Assembly: GCA_002347095.1 (NCBI GenBank)
Contig: DDWZ01000028.1
Span: 124,001-188,000 of the forward strand
Length of the DNA: 64,000 bases
Direction of reading: 5' to 3'
DNA from: Desulfobulbaceae bacterium UBA2273
GTDB lineage: Bacteria; Desulfobacterota; Desulfobulbia; Desulfobulbales; Desulfurivibrionaceae
Each line of letters opens with the position of its first letter. The first letter of the stretch is position 1. The translations under genes and the position numbers were made by a program. A model generated the notes under the pieces. That model ran no database searches. It had not been told where the DNA came from and worked only from the letters and a program-made list of their open reading frames with translations. Below, piece by piece: positions 27,940 through 36,518 of this stretch.

Positions 27940-28914
27940 ATGAGCCTGAATGCAGCCCTGAATCTTTTCCTGGAAGAATATCCAACAGCAGTAAGTCAGC
28001 TATTTACGGATAATGCTGTTGCAGAGTTTGTACGGCGGGACGTCCCGGTGGTTGTCGCACAAGTTATCGGTGAAAATGACAGATATATAGTTCACGGTAG
28101 CCCTGGGCAAGGGAACTGGGCGCGCGTGCCTTGGGTTGCGGTGTACGACCGATTTATTACAGAAACCGCACAGGATGGTTTTTATGTCGTCTACCTGGTA
28201 ACGGAAGATTTTTCTGGTGTTTATCTTTCTTTGAATCAGGGGGTAACGACTATCCGTCGTGTCTATGGCTCCGACGCAAAAGATGCACTGGCTGTGCGAG
28301 CTTCGGACTATATCGCTCGTCTCGGCCAGATTGATAATTCATTAATTGTCGGACCAATTGACTTAAGAGTCACGAGCGTATCAAGTCTCGGCGCCTTCTA
28401 TGAGCAAGGGTCCATCTGTGCCCAATATTACAAGCGGGGAGAAATACCAAACGACGAAATCTTGGGCAAGGACTTACGAGAACTTCTTAAACTCTATCTT
28501 CTTCTTGCGACGAAAGACCTTGCGGCCGCCTCGGTCAGCTCTGAAGAAGACGATGAAGTTGGGCTTAACAATGAAGACCTCATTAATCTGCGCGAACATA
28601 AGCGCATAGAGAGAAATCGCAAATTAGCCGCAAGGGCTAAAAAGATTCATGGCTATACTTGTCAGGCGTGCGGTTTCAATTTTGAAATGAAATATGGAGA
28701 GATTGGCCGTACATTCATTGAGGCACATCATTTGACACCGCTGCATACACTAAAAGGCCAGAAGGTAACGCTTGATCCGAAGAATGATTTTGTTGTTCTG
28801 TGCGCGAACTGCCATCGGATGATTCATAAATCAGAGTTCGTGAATTGCATAGAAAATTTCCGAGCCAAATATGTAGTTCGTAGGTCGGGTAGAGGAACGA
28901 AACCCGACGTTTAA
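27940..28914 (+). CDS. MrcB N-terminal (DUF3578) domain fused to HNH endonuclease
   Basis: A 324-residue putative restriction-type nuclease. The N-terminal half shows the DUF3578/MrcB-like pattern (IVHGSPGQGNWARVPWVAVYD, GFYVVYLVTEDFSGVYLSLNQG), a module found with modified-DNA restriction systems. The C-terminal HNH/McrA-type domain has CQACGFNFE, EAHHLTPL, NDFVVLCANCHRMIH, with the metal-binding Cys pairs and catalytic His intact. No methylase is adjacent, so it would fit a modification-dependent enzyme. It is visibly more A/T rich than its neighbours and its last codons run into a REP-like repeat, both suggesting acquisition. Confidence 0.85.
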   Translation: MSLNAALNLFLEEYPTAVSQLFTDNAVAEFVRRDVPVVVAQVIGENDRYIVHGSPGQGNWARVPWVAVYDRFITETAQDGFYVVYLVTEDFSGVYLSLNQGVTTIRRVYGSDAKDALAVRASDYIARLGQIDNSLIVGPIDLRVTSVSSLGAFYEQGSICAQYYKRGEIPNDEILGKDLRELLKLYLLLATKDLAAASVSSEEDDEVGLNNEDLINLREHKRIERNRKLAARAKKIHGYTCQACGFNFEMKYGEIGRTFIEAHHLTPLHTLKGQKVTLDPKNDFVVLCANCHRMIHKSEFVNCIENFRAKYVVRRSGRGTKPDV

Positions 28915-28982
28915 ACGACAACATCATCCACCGCTCGACTGAAAACTGTTGGGTTTCGCAGGGCTCTACCCAACCTACGAAC
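28876..28982. repeat. REP-like inverted repeat pair at the 3' end of the HNH gene
   Basis: The arms TTCGTAGGTCGGGTAGAG...CGAAACCCGAC and GTTGGGTTTCG...CTCTACCCAACCTACGAA are inverted copies of one element. The left arm encodes the last residues of the nuclease. Similar repeats are, as I recall, scattered in many proteobacterial genomes. Confidence 0.8.
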
Positions 28983-29076
28983 TGACTATCATGATTTTTT
29001 GGCGTGATGAAAAAAATAGGGGCATCCCCTTATTTTTCCCGTCAAACCCTTCACTGATTGAGGGCCTCCTCCCGCG

Positions 29077-29808
29077 ATGATCATCAACTTTTGGGGAAAC
29101 CTGAAAGAGCTGTTGCGCCCGCCGTTCCGGGGGCAACAGCGGGTTGCGTACGAACTCACCCGGCAGGCCTCGGTCAAGGATATCATCGAGGCCTTGGGAG
29201 TCCCGCATACCGAGGTGGGGCGCTTGGTTGTTGCTGGTCGAGAGATCTCTTTTGCCGCTCCCGGCGCCGATGATGACACCCTCGATGTATACCCCCTCTC
29301 TCCCCCTGTGGATGTAACGACCCCAACCCTGCTCCGGCCCGAGCCCTTGCCCGGTATCACCTTTGCCGTGGATATGAATGTCGGCAAACTGGCCACCTTG
29401 CTGCGCATGGCAGGCTTTGACACCTTGTACCGCAACGATATCTCCGATCCGGACCTTGTTGCGGTTGCCGTGCGGGAAAAACGCATCCTGCTGAGCAAGG
29501 ATACGGATCTTTTAAAACGAAAAGGGGTGGCCTTTGGCTATCTCGTTCGAGAGATTCACCCGGAAAAACAGTTGGCTGAAATTGTTCATCTTTTTGGGAT
29601 AAGGGAACAATTCAAGCCGCTGAGCCGATGCCTGCGCTGCAATGCGCTTTTGCTACCAGTCGAGAAGCGGCAGATCCTGGATCGCTTGGAGCCGCTCACC
29701 CAAAAATATTATCAGTTGTTCCAGCGATGTCCCTGCTGCGACAGGATATATTGGCCGGGAACCCATCGGGACACGATGCTTTTGATGCTGACTCGCTGCG
29801 GAACATGA
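29077..29808 (+). CDS. Mut7-C RNase-domain protein with N-terminal ubiquitin-like domain
   Basis: A 243-residue protein. Residues 1-85 match the Mut7-C ubiquitin-like/ThiS-like domain (ASVKDIIEALGVPHTEVG, VAGREISF). Residues 95-240 match the Mut7-C PIN-like RNase domain (FAVDMNVGKLATLLRMAGFDT, ILLSKDTDLLKRKG) followed by zinc-ribbon Cys pairs CLRCN and CPCC. This domain pair is common in bacteria and implied in RNA processing; no specific substrate is known to me. It appears monocistronic. Confidence 0.93.
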   Translation: MIINFWGNLKELLRPPFRGQQRVAYELTRQASVKDIIEALGVPHTEVGRLVVAGREISFAAPGADDDTLDVYPLSPPVDVTTPTLLRPEPLPGITFAVDMNVGKLATLLRMAGFDTLYRNDISDPDLVAVAVREKRILLSKDTDLLKRKGVAFGYLVREIHPEKQLAEIVHLFGIREQFKPLSRCLRCNALLLPVEKRQILDRLEPLTQKYYQLFQRCPCCDRIYWPGTHRDTMLLMLTRCGT

Positions 29809-29910
29809 ATGACCGTCGTGTTCTCCGTTGTTTCTTTTTTGCGTGTTCGTTCTTATTCTATGAAAAGAAAAGTAATTCCTGTCGAGACACTCTTCACCAG
29901 GAGGTGGGTT

Positions 29911-30480
29911 ATGGCGGATATCGGAAACGCGAAATTGCAGGGGCAGTCCTTCAACGCGATGCGGGCACAGTATGCCAAAGTCCAGCCTGCCGGGGAAAAG
30001 CGCGGACAAGGATCGGAGAAGGTTACGACCTTGGAAGCGTCCCTTGCCATGCAGGAGAAGACGGTCGATTTTCTGCTGGCGGCAAAGACCAAGGCCAAGG
30101 ATCGCTTCGCAACGCAGTACGGCCTTGTGAAACGGGGCGAGGAAGAGACGAGGGATCTTGAAAGTTTTCAGTACAAGGGGAAATCCCTGGCCGACTTAAG
30201 CCCCGAGGAGGCGCAGACCCTGATTGCCGAGGACGGGTACTTCGGCGTCAGCAAGACGGCGGAGCGCCTTGCCGGATTTGTCCTGACCGGCGCCGGGGAC
30301 ACCCTGGAACGATTGCAGGCCGGGCGTGAGGGCATCCAGAAGGGGTTCGAGGAGGCGGAACAGGCTTGGGGGGGAAAGCTGCCCGAGATCAGTTACCAGA
30401 CGCTGAACAAGGCCCTGGAGATGATCGATGCCAGGATACAGGAGTTGGGCGGCGGGGCGCTGGTCGATGTGAAAGCCTGA
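29911..30480 (+). CDS. Conserved hypothetical helical protein
   Basis: A 189-residue soluble, mostly helical protein without recognised catalytic motif. The N-terminal part is polar (LQGQSFNAMRAQYAKVQP). The C-terminal part (TGAGDTLERLQAGREGIQ, ALEMIDARIQELGGG) resembles, from memory, a family sometimes mislabelled hydrogenase-4 component G (DUF5610-like). AGGAGGTGGG just upstream of ATG 29911 fixes the start. Location and function unknown. Confidence 0.65.
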   Translation: MADIGNAKLQGQSFNAMRAQYAKVQPAGEKRGQGSEKVTTLEASLAMQEKTVDFLLAAKTKAKDRFATQYGLVKRGEEETRDLESFQYKGKSLADLSPEEAQTLIAEDGYFGVSKTAERLAGFVLTGAGDTLERLQAGREGIQKGFEEAEQAWGGKLPEISYQTLNKALEMIDARIQELGGGALVDVKA

Positions 30481-30684
30481 GTGTGACCTGATAGACGAAT
30501 TGGGCCGGAGCCGCACGATTGTGTTATGCCAAACCGTTGGGAGCCCAGGCGGGATCGCTGTTTTTGCGGGGAAGCCTTATGAGTATCCGGAATTAAGCAG
30601 TGCCTTCCCCAGCATCTTGCAGTAAGGTGCCGCTCTGCTCGTTGTCCGCCGAAATTTTTCGGCCCAAAAAGGAGAAGGCCCCGA

Positions 30685-31353
30685 TTGATTGAAAATAGCA
30701 CATGCAGGTTGAGCCCCAAGGAGTTCGGGGGTGGTGTCCCAATTGCCTCGGCAGAGAGTTTTGCCAACGGCGTGTATTCTTCCGTGGATGCCGCCACTGC
30801 CTGCGAATTGGCTCGGCTGCGCAACGAAGACGGTATTGTTTCAAGCTGCGGGTCGGGGTGTTATCATTGCTGCCGATATCATATCCTGACCAACATTGTC
30901 GAGGCCCAGGCCTTGGTGCAATACATCAAGCGGGAATTGTCCGCCGGGCAGATTGACGATCTGCGGCTGCGCACCAAACAATGGCATGAGTGGGACAATT
31001 CAAGGCCGGGCAGGCCGTCGGGCGTCACCGACGGGCAGGCGGATCTTTCCGCTTACGAGCATTGCTGCCCTTTGGTGGTGGATGGCGTCTGCTGCGTTTA
31101 TCCCGTGCGGCCGGTGGTGTGCCGAGCGCATTTCGTCTCGTCGCATCCCCGATCCTGCTGGGCTGCGAACGATCCGGAATCGCGCGAAGATGCTCCGGTG
31201 GTGCTCAAGTCCGTGGTGGCGGCGGCAGGGCCGTTTTCCTTGGTCATGCGGGATCATATCGAGGAGGCGGGTATGGATTTTACCCGCTCGCTCATGCTTC
31301 TTCCGCAGTGGCTGGCCGTTGAGATGGGCTGGGATTTCGCCATTTCCCCGTGA
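30685..31353 (+). CDS. YkgJ-family cysteine-cluster protein
   Basis: A 222-residue protein with the YkgJ (zinc/iron-chelating) Cys pattern: CGSGCYHCCRYHI, then EHCCPLVVDGVCCVYPVRPVVCRAH. Such proteins probably bind a metal cluster; the physiological role is not established. The TTG start at 30685 has AAGGAG about 12 nt upstream; no in-frame ATG is better placed. It lies alone between unrelated genes. Confidence 0.83.
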   Translation: MIENSTCRLSPKEFGGGVPIASAESFANGVYSSVDAATACELARLRNEDGIVSSCGSGCYHCCRYHILTNIVEAQALVQYIKRELSAGQIDDLRLRTKQWHEWDNSRPGRPSGVTDGQADLSAYEHCCPLVVDGVCCVYPVRPVVCRAHFVSSHPRSCWAANDPESREDAPVVLKSVVAAAGPFSLVMRDHIEEAGMDFTRSLMLLPQWLAVEMGWDFAISP

Positions 31354-31410
31354 GTTCTCGCGGAGCGATCACCCAACCTCCCGGCGTGCCGCAGCCAAGA
31401 CGTCACCCTT

Positions 31411-31899
31411 TCAACTGAATTTCGCCAAGGCTTTCTTGGCTGAGGTGCGCAATTCATCCCAAGCCTTATCAACCCCATGCTTGGTAATCTGCCAGGCATC
31501 CTCGCTTGCAGCCGCAAGGCTGCGGGCATTTTTCTTGAGTTCCTCGATCTTTCTTTCAAGTTTGTGGATTTCGGCGAGGGCCTCTATTTTGCCGGCGCCC
31601 ATTTTTTTTTGCGATTTCATTTTAAGGTCGGCAAGTTTGCTGGCCAGGGTTTGCACCTCGGTCTGCATCTTTTTGAGGTACAGATTCTTGGTCTGTTCGT
31701 ATTTTTTTTCAAGCCCCTTTGCCGGCAAGCAGGCATTCCGCCAGGCGCAGGATAATTGATTGCAGTAATCCTTTGCCGTTTCAAAGCAGGGGAAATTGCC
31801 CTCCTTGCTCTGGATGGCCCGAATCAAGTCCACCTTCTTCATCTTGCCGGCCTGGATGCCCAACTGTTTTGCTTTTTCCTTGATTTCCGTCATGTTCAT
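31411..31899 (-). CDS. SAP-like domain and coiled-coil protein
   Basis: A 162-residue protein. The N-terminus (EIKEKAKQLGIQAGKMKKVD, LIRAIQ) is a SAP/Rho-N-like helix-extended-loop-helix often found in nucleic-acid binding proteins. A short Cys-containing stretch (FETAKDYCNQLSCAWRNACL) follows, then about 90 residues of Lys-rich coiled coil. GGAGGAACACC precedes the ATG. It may bind DNA or RNA; this rests on motif resemblance only. Confidence 0.72.
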   Translation of the reverse strand: MNMTEIKEKAKQLGIQAGKMKKVDLIRAIQSKEGNFPCFETAKDYCNQLSCAWRNACLPAKGLEKKYEQTKNLYLKKMQTEVQTLASKLADLKMKSQKKMGAGKIEALAEIHKLERKIEELKKNARSLAAASEDAWQITKHGVDKAWDELRTSAKKALAKFS

Positions 31900-32194
31900 T
31901 GGTGTTCCTCCTAACCAGAAAAAGTATTCATCATGTAGTAAGATGATCGATCATTGTGAAATGGAATGTCAAGGGGATATTTTTTTGAAAAAGGAGGATA
32001 GCTCAAGCAGCCTGTCCTGCATGACGAAGGAGGAGATGCGGAAAAAAACGGATTTGGTTCTTGTGTTTTCCCCTCCTGCTGGATGTATAATTTAACCATG
32101 GGAGATGACCATTGCGGCAATATGGCTTGGCTGGTCTACCCGTGCAGGAACTGTGCTGCCTGAAACTGAACCAAAGGACAAGGAGAGAAACCTC

Positions 32195-32680
32195 ATGGAC
32201 AAAGGCCAATTTGGAAGAAGAGACCGGCTGATTCAGGAAAAGCGGCATGACACCTATCATGAACGGCGGAAATTGCCCGAGCCCACGGTGTGCAGCGAAT
32301 GCAACGCCGTGTTCCTGGAGGGACGCTGGGCGTGGTGGGAACCGGCGGTCAATGCCCATGCCATTGTGTGCCCGGCCTGTCAGCGCATCAAGGATAATTT
32401 TCCGGCCGGCACCCTGGAGATTCGGGGGGGATTTTTCGCAACCCATCATGAGGAGATCACGAATTTAATCCACAACCTGGAAGCCCAGGAGAAAAAAGCG
32501 CATCCCATGGAGCGGCTCATGGCCATTACCGAGGAAAAAGAGTGCACCATTGTAACCACCACCGGCATCCATCTGGCCCGGCGGATTGGCGAGGCCTTGA
32601 ATAATGCCTATCAGGGAGAGCTTGATTTCGCCTATGGCGATGGAGAAAAAAGCATCCGCCTCAACTGGGTTCGGGAATAA
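32195..32680 (+). CDS. BCAM0308-like zinc-ribbon protein
   Basis: A 161-residue soluble protein with two CxxC pairs (CSECNAVFLEGRW and CPACQRIKDNFPAG) forming a probable zinc ribbon, then an alpha/beta C-terminus (CTIVTTTGIHLARRIGEAL, FAYGDGEKSIRLNWVR). From memory this is the BCAM0308 family, found near stress or ribosome-associated genes in other bacteria. AAGGAGAG precedes ATG 32195. Function unknown. Confidence 0.72.
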   Translation: MDKGQFGRRDRLIQEKRHDTYHERRKLPEPTVCSECNAVFLEGRWAWWEPAVNAHAIVCPACQRIKDNFPAGTLEIRGGFFATHHEEITNLIHNLEAQEKKAHPMERLMAITEEKECTIVTTTGIHLARRIGEALNNAYQGELDFAYGDGEKSIRLNWVRE

Positions 32681-32790
32681 GCGATCCGAGTGATTGAGAA
32701 AAGGCTCGGGAGGCCCTGTTTGGTTGTCCGGCATGAGGGCTGGTCTCCCGGGTCTTTCCTCTCTCAGCCTGTGTCGTTTTCAGGAGAGTT

Positions 32791-34413
32791 ATGGAAAAAA
32801 GATCCGGAATCATTGTTGATCCTGTGGCCCGCCGGCAATTTTCCGGGACCCTGGTTATCGATCAGGGCCGAATTGTTGAAATTCTTCCTGACTCTGCGGT
32901 TAAAGGCCCTTGTATCCTGCCGGGCCTGATAGATTCCCATATCCATATCGAAAGCTCCATGCTGACTCCGGCCGCCTTTGCGGCAAAAGCGGTGTGCCAC
33001 GGCACGGTGGCGGTGGTGGCCGATCCCCATGAAATCGCTAATGTCCTTGGTGTTGACGGCATCGATTTCATGATCGACAGCGGCCGACAGGCGCCGCTCA
33101 AGTTTTATTTCGGTGCGCCCTCCTGCGTGCCGGCCACCGGGTTTGAAAATAATGGGGCAACGCTTGACGCCCTGGCGGTGGAAACGCTGCTCCGGCGGAA
33201 GGATATCTTCTTTCTCGCCGAGATGATGAATTTTCCCGGGGTCATCGGCCGGGACCCGGAGGTCATGGCCAAGCTTGGTGTCGCCGCGAAGATGGGCAAA
33301 AGGGTGGACGGCCACGCTCCCGGGTTGCGCGGGGATGCGCTGGCAACTTATGCGCAGGCTGGGATCTCCACCGATCATGAATCGGGCACTCTGGAAGAGT
33401 GCTACGAAAAATTGGCCCTGGGCATGAAAATTCTCCTGCGTCAGGGCTCAAGCGCCCGCAATTTCGAGGTGTTGCATCCGCTGATTACCAGCCATTCCGC
33501 TCGATGCATGCTCTGCAGCGATGATCTCAAGCCCGCGGATCTGGTCCGCGGCCACATCAATCTGCTGGTCAAGCAGGCGCTCAGCCTGGGGCATGATCTT
33601 TTTGACATCCTGCAATGCGCCTGCGTCAATCCGGTGCGCCATTACCGGCTCGATGTCGGGTTGCTGCAAAAGGGAGATCCGGCGGACTTCATCGTGGTTG
33701 AGGATCTTGCGCGCATGGAGGTCGGCGAGACCTGGATTGCCGGGGAAATGGCAAGTCTTAGAGGGCAGCCTCTTTTTTCGGCCAAGCCGCCCAGGCCGGT
33801 CAATCGCTGTAATGCGGCGCCGATTGCGGCAGGGCAGTTGCAGGTGCGCGCACGGGGTGTGCGGGTAAAGGTCATTGAGGTGACGGACGGCCAGATTGTC
33901 ACCGGCTGCGGGTTTCATTCTCTGGCAACGGGCAGCGTGGTTGTCGAAGCGGACCCGGATGCGGACCTGTTGAAGATCCTGGTCCAGAACCGCTACAGGC
34001 CTGCGCCTCCCGCCATCGGCTTTGTCCGGGGCTTTGGCTTGAAGCGCGGGGCCATGGCCTCTTCCATCGCCCACGACTCCCACAACCTCATCGCCATTGG
34101 CAGCAACGATCAGGATCTGGCCCGGGCCGTGAACTTGCTCCGGGAAAGCAGCGGCGGTATCTGTTTTGTGCAGGGGAAGGAAGAGCGGAGGATGGCCTTG
34201 CCGGTGGCGGGCCTCATGGGGCTTGGGAGCTGCGAGGAAATGGCCGGAAACTACAGCGCCATTGAGCAACGGGTCAAGGAAAACGGCTGCTTTTTGCAGA
34301 CTCCCTTCATGACCATGGCCTTTCTGGCCCTGCCCGTAATCCCAGCGCTGAAGATCACCGATCTGGGACTTTTTGACGGGGAAAAATTCGCACTGACCGA
34401 CCTCTTTGTCTGA
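32791..34413 (+). CDS. ade: Adenine deaminase
   Basis: A 540-residue amidohydrolase that converts adenine to hypoxanthine and ammonia in purine salvage. Metal ligands are in DSHIHIESSM (His50, His52). Further landmarks are VADPHEIANVLG, DGHAPGLRGDAL, TDHESGTLEE, CSDDLKPADL and the C-terminal Ade domain VGRGFGLKRGAMASSIAHDSHN-like FGLKRGAMASSIAHDSHN. Length and domain order match Ade of B. subtilis and E. coli. AGGAGAG precedes the ATG. It converges on phoB. Confidence 0.96.
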   Translation: MEKRSGIIVDPVARRQFSGTLVIDQGRIVEILPDSAVKGPCILPGLIDSHIHIESSMLTPAAFAAKAVCHGTVAVVADPHEIANVLGVDGIDFMIDSGRQAPLKFYFGAPSCVPATGFENNGATLDALAVETLLRRKDIFFLAEMMNFPGVIGRDPEVMAKLGVAAKMGKRVDGHAPGLRGDALATYAQAGISTDHESGTLEECYEKLALGMKILLRQGSSARNFEVLHPLITSHSARCMLCSDDLKPADLVRGHINLLVKQALSLGHDLFDILQCACVNPVRHYRLDVGLLQKGDPADFIVVEDLARMEVGETWIAGEMASLRGQPLFSAKPPRPVNRCNAAPIAAGQLQVRARGVRVKVIEVTDGQIVTGCGFHSLATGSVVVEADPDADLLKILVQNRYRPAPPAIGFVRGFGLKRGAMASSIAHDSHNLIAIGSNDQDLARAVNLLRESSGGICFVQGKEERRMALPVAGLMGLGSCEEMAGNYSAIEQRVKENGCFLQTPFMTMAFLALPVIPALKITDLGLFDGEKFALTDLFV

Positions 34414-34440
34414 GATCCCCGGGAAATCGACGGCCCTGCC

Positions 34441-35142
34441 TTAGCCCTGCATGCGGTAGCCGATGCCGCGCACGGTTTCGATGTGCTTGCCCGCCTCGCC
34501 CAACTTTTTTCGTAGCCCGAACACCTGCACGTCCACGGCCCGGGGGGTGATGACGTAGTCGTAGCCCCGGACCCCGTCGATGATCTGCTGGCGGTTGAAG
34601 ACCCAGCCCGGCCGCCGGGCCAGCAGCTCCAAAATGGAAAATTCCGTCACCGTTAGGGGGATGGCTTCCTCCCCCACCAGCACCTCGTAACGGTTGGGGT
34701 CGATGGTGATTCCGTGGATGGTGAGCGGTCCGGTCTTCTTGCTTTCGCCCCCTTCCTCGCTCAATCCCTCCTTGCGGCGCAGGGCCGCCTTGATCCGGGA
34801 GACGAGGATCTTGGGGCTGAAGGGCTTGGTGATGTAGTCGTCCGCCCCGAGATCCAGGCCCGCGGCCATGTCGTTTTCCTCGCTCTTGGCGGTGAGCATG
34901 ACAATGGGCAGATTCTTGGTCTTGGGATCCTTGCGCACCAGCTTGCAGATCTCGAAGCCGCTCAAGCCCGGGAGCATGAGGTCCAGCACGATCAGCTCCG
35001 GCTTTTCCCGCTTGATGACGTTGAGCGCCTGTTCCCCGTTGTCGGCATAGAGCACATGGAACCCGGCCTTGGCCAGGTTGTAGCCCACCAACTGCTGGAT
35101 ATTTTCATCGTCTTCCACGACAAGGATGGTTTCTCTGGCCAT
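34441..35142 (-). CDS. phoB: PhoB-like response regulator (OmpR family)
   Basis: A 233-residue two-component regulator. The receiver has Glu-Asp-Asp at 10-12 and Asp54 (IVLDLMLPGLSG), then the winged-helix domain ending LRKKLGEAGKHIETVRGIGYRM. Being last in the pstSCAB-phoU cluster makes PhoB the most likely identity, and it would bind the Pho boxes listed here. No PhoR kinase is in the window. The start at 35142 is favoured by GGGAG upstream; an open frame continues through repeat copy B but is not likely translated. Confidence 0.9.
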   Translation of the reverse strand: MARETILVVEDDENIQQLVGYNLAKAGFHVLYADNGEQALNVIKREKPELIVLDLMLPGLSGFEICKLVRKDPKTKNLPIVMLTAKSEENDMAAGLDLGADDYITKPFSPKILVSRIKAALRRKEGLSEEGGESKKTGPLTIHGITIDPNRYEVLVGEEAIPLTVTEFSILELLARRPGWVFNRQQIIDGVRGYDYVITPRAVDVQVFGLRKKLGEAGKHIETVRGIGYRMQG

Positions 35143-35154
35143 TGCGTTCTCCCT

Positions 35155-35258
35155 AACCGTCCAGGAGCACCGCATCTGCTTTGTCATCGGCCTGGTTCGC
35201 ATACCTGGTGTATAGCGAACAGGCCTCTTTCGCGCATCTACGGCACTCCTGAACGGTT
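35155..35258. repeat. Long imperfect palindrome, copy B
   Basis: A 104-nt element between phoU and phoB. Ends AACCGTCCAGGAG / CTCCTGAACGGTT pair, and the inner hairpin GTTCGC...GCGAAC is this copy's own variant. It is homologous to copies A and C. Confidence 0.88.
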
Positions 35259-35343
35259 GCAATCCTGGGGCTGCCGGAAGGTTAGGTGCCCCGTATGGAA
35301 TTTATATATCCCGAGCAGTATGACTGTGACGGTTCCAGTAAGG

Positions 35344-36027
35344 CTATCGGGTTATATGATGGCGGACAATCTTGCCCTGCGCCATATAAATAATGTCTTC
35401 GCAGATATTGGTGCAGTGGTCGGCGATGCGTTCCATGCTTCTGGCCACGCTGATCAGCTTGGCCAGATAGACCTGCTGGGCCGGGTCGCGCATGATGATC
35501 TCCTCCATCTCGGTGCGGATGGCGCCCTTGGCCCGGTCCACCTCGTCGTCCTCCAGACACACTCTGTAGGCCAGGTCGGTGTCCTCGCTGACAAAGGCCT
35601 CCATGGTATTCTGAAACATCCAGATGGTTTTTGCAAACATGGCGTTGAACATCTCGGGAATCCGCATGCCGTCGGCGGCAAAGTGGACCGGGTCGATGTC
35701 GTGGAGCAGAATGACCTTGTCCGCGATCTTGGCGGCCAGATCGCCGATGCGTTCCAGATCGTTGTCGATCTTGAGCACGGTGACGATGAAGCGCAGGTCG
35801 CCGGCCACGGGTTGGTGCAGGGCCAGGAGGCGCAGACATTCCTCTTCCACGCTGATCTCCATGGAGTCGATCTCGCCCTTGTCCGTGGCGATCACCTGCC
35901 GCGCCAGGTCGGGATTTTTTCCCCACAACGCCTTGACCGAGTTCTGCATGTTTTCCTGCACCGCCATGCCGAGGTAGACGATCTGTTTTTTGAGTTTTTC
36001 TATTTCTGTTTGAATGTTTTTAGCCAT
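35344..36027 (-). CDS. phoU: Phosphate-signalling regulator PhoU
   Basis: A 227-residue protein of two three-helix bundles with the metal-binding E/DxxxD motifs: LKIDNDLERIGDLAAKIAD in the first half and SVARSMERIADHCTNICEDI in the second. PhoU links Pst transport state to the PhoR/PhoB system and represses it when phosphate is sufficient. AAGGAG precedes the ATG. It lies between pstB and phoB, with palindromic repeats on both sides. Confidence 0.96.
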   Translation of the reverse strand: MAKNIQTEIEKLKKQIVYLGMAVQENMQNSVKALWGKNPDLARQVIATDKGEIDSMEISVEEECLRLLALHQPVAGDLRFIVTVLKIDNDLERIGDLAAKIADKVILLHDIDPVHFAADGMRIPEMFNAMFAKTIWMFQNTMEAFVSEDTDLAYRVCLEDDEVDRAKGAIRTEMEEIIMRDPAQQVYLAKLISVARSMERIADHCTNICEDIIYMAQGKIVRHHITR

Positions 36028-36114
36028 GTCTTTTTTTTCTCCTTATTGTGCATAAAACCACCGCCTTGAGCGGAGGGCACTGAAAGCTTCGAGCGATCCG
36101 GCGTGATAGTTATG

Positions 36115-36375
36115 TCTATTTGTTCATTTTCTTTGCTTGCCCAAAGAAAACGAACCAAAAGAAAGGGCACCCAGTTACTTGTCCCGCCGGGGGCGGGATT
36201 TCCTGCGCTCCTCGATGCTGCCGGGAGTTTGCAAACTCGCTTCGCTCAAACAGTGCAAACTCCTTTTTCGACAGCCTCTCCGGTGCTCGGCTACGTAACC
36301 ATGGGGAAAAAGCGGTGTCCCTTTCAGGGACTTCGTTATGCCTCCAGCCCCGCTGGAGAAAATTTTATCTCTTAA
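36115..36375. repeat. Dispersed non-coding repeat (CTTTGCTTGCCCAAAG type)
   Basis: The phoU-pstB spacer carries CTTTGCTTGCCCAAAG followed by an AAACGAACCAAAAGAAAGGG stretch and a roughly 200-nt tail. I recall this core from intergenic regions of many proteobacterial genomes. No conserved protein is encoded. Confidence 0.55.
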
Positions 36376-36409
36376 TTTGGTTTGGCTTTTTTCCCATCCC
36401 CGTGGCCTT

Positions 36410-36517
36410 AGTAAACGTCCAGCAGTGCCGCAGATGCGAGGAAGAGGTCTGCGAAGTGTGCTATTGCACATGAGCAGGCCGATGACAAAGCAGATGCGGT
36501 GCTGCTGGACGTTTACT
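36410..36517. repeat. Long imperfect palindrome, copy C (inverted)
   Basis: A 108-nt element between pstB and phoU, in reverse orientation to A and B. Ends AGTAAACGTCC / GGACGTTTACT pair perfectly. It has a CCGCA/TGCGG stem and an inner GTGC/GCAC hairpin as in copy A. Confidence 0.88.
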
Positions 36518-36518
36518 C

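Noticed and set aside
34441..35262. An N-terminal extension of PhoB through repeat copy B
   Set aside because: The frame stays open through the repeat and gives peptides resembling those read from copies A and C, but the Shine-Dalgarno at 35142 and family alignment favour the short start; shared peptide arises from the repeat.
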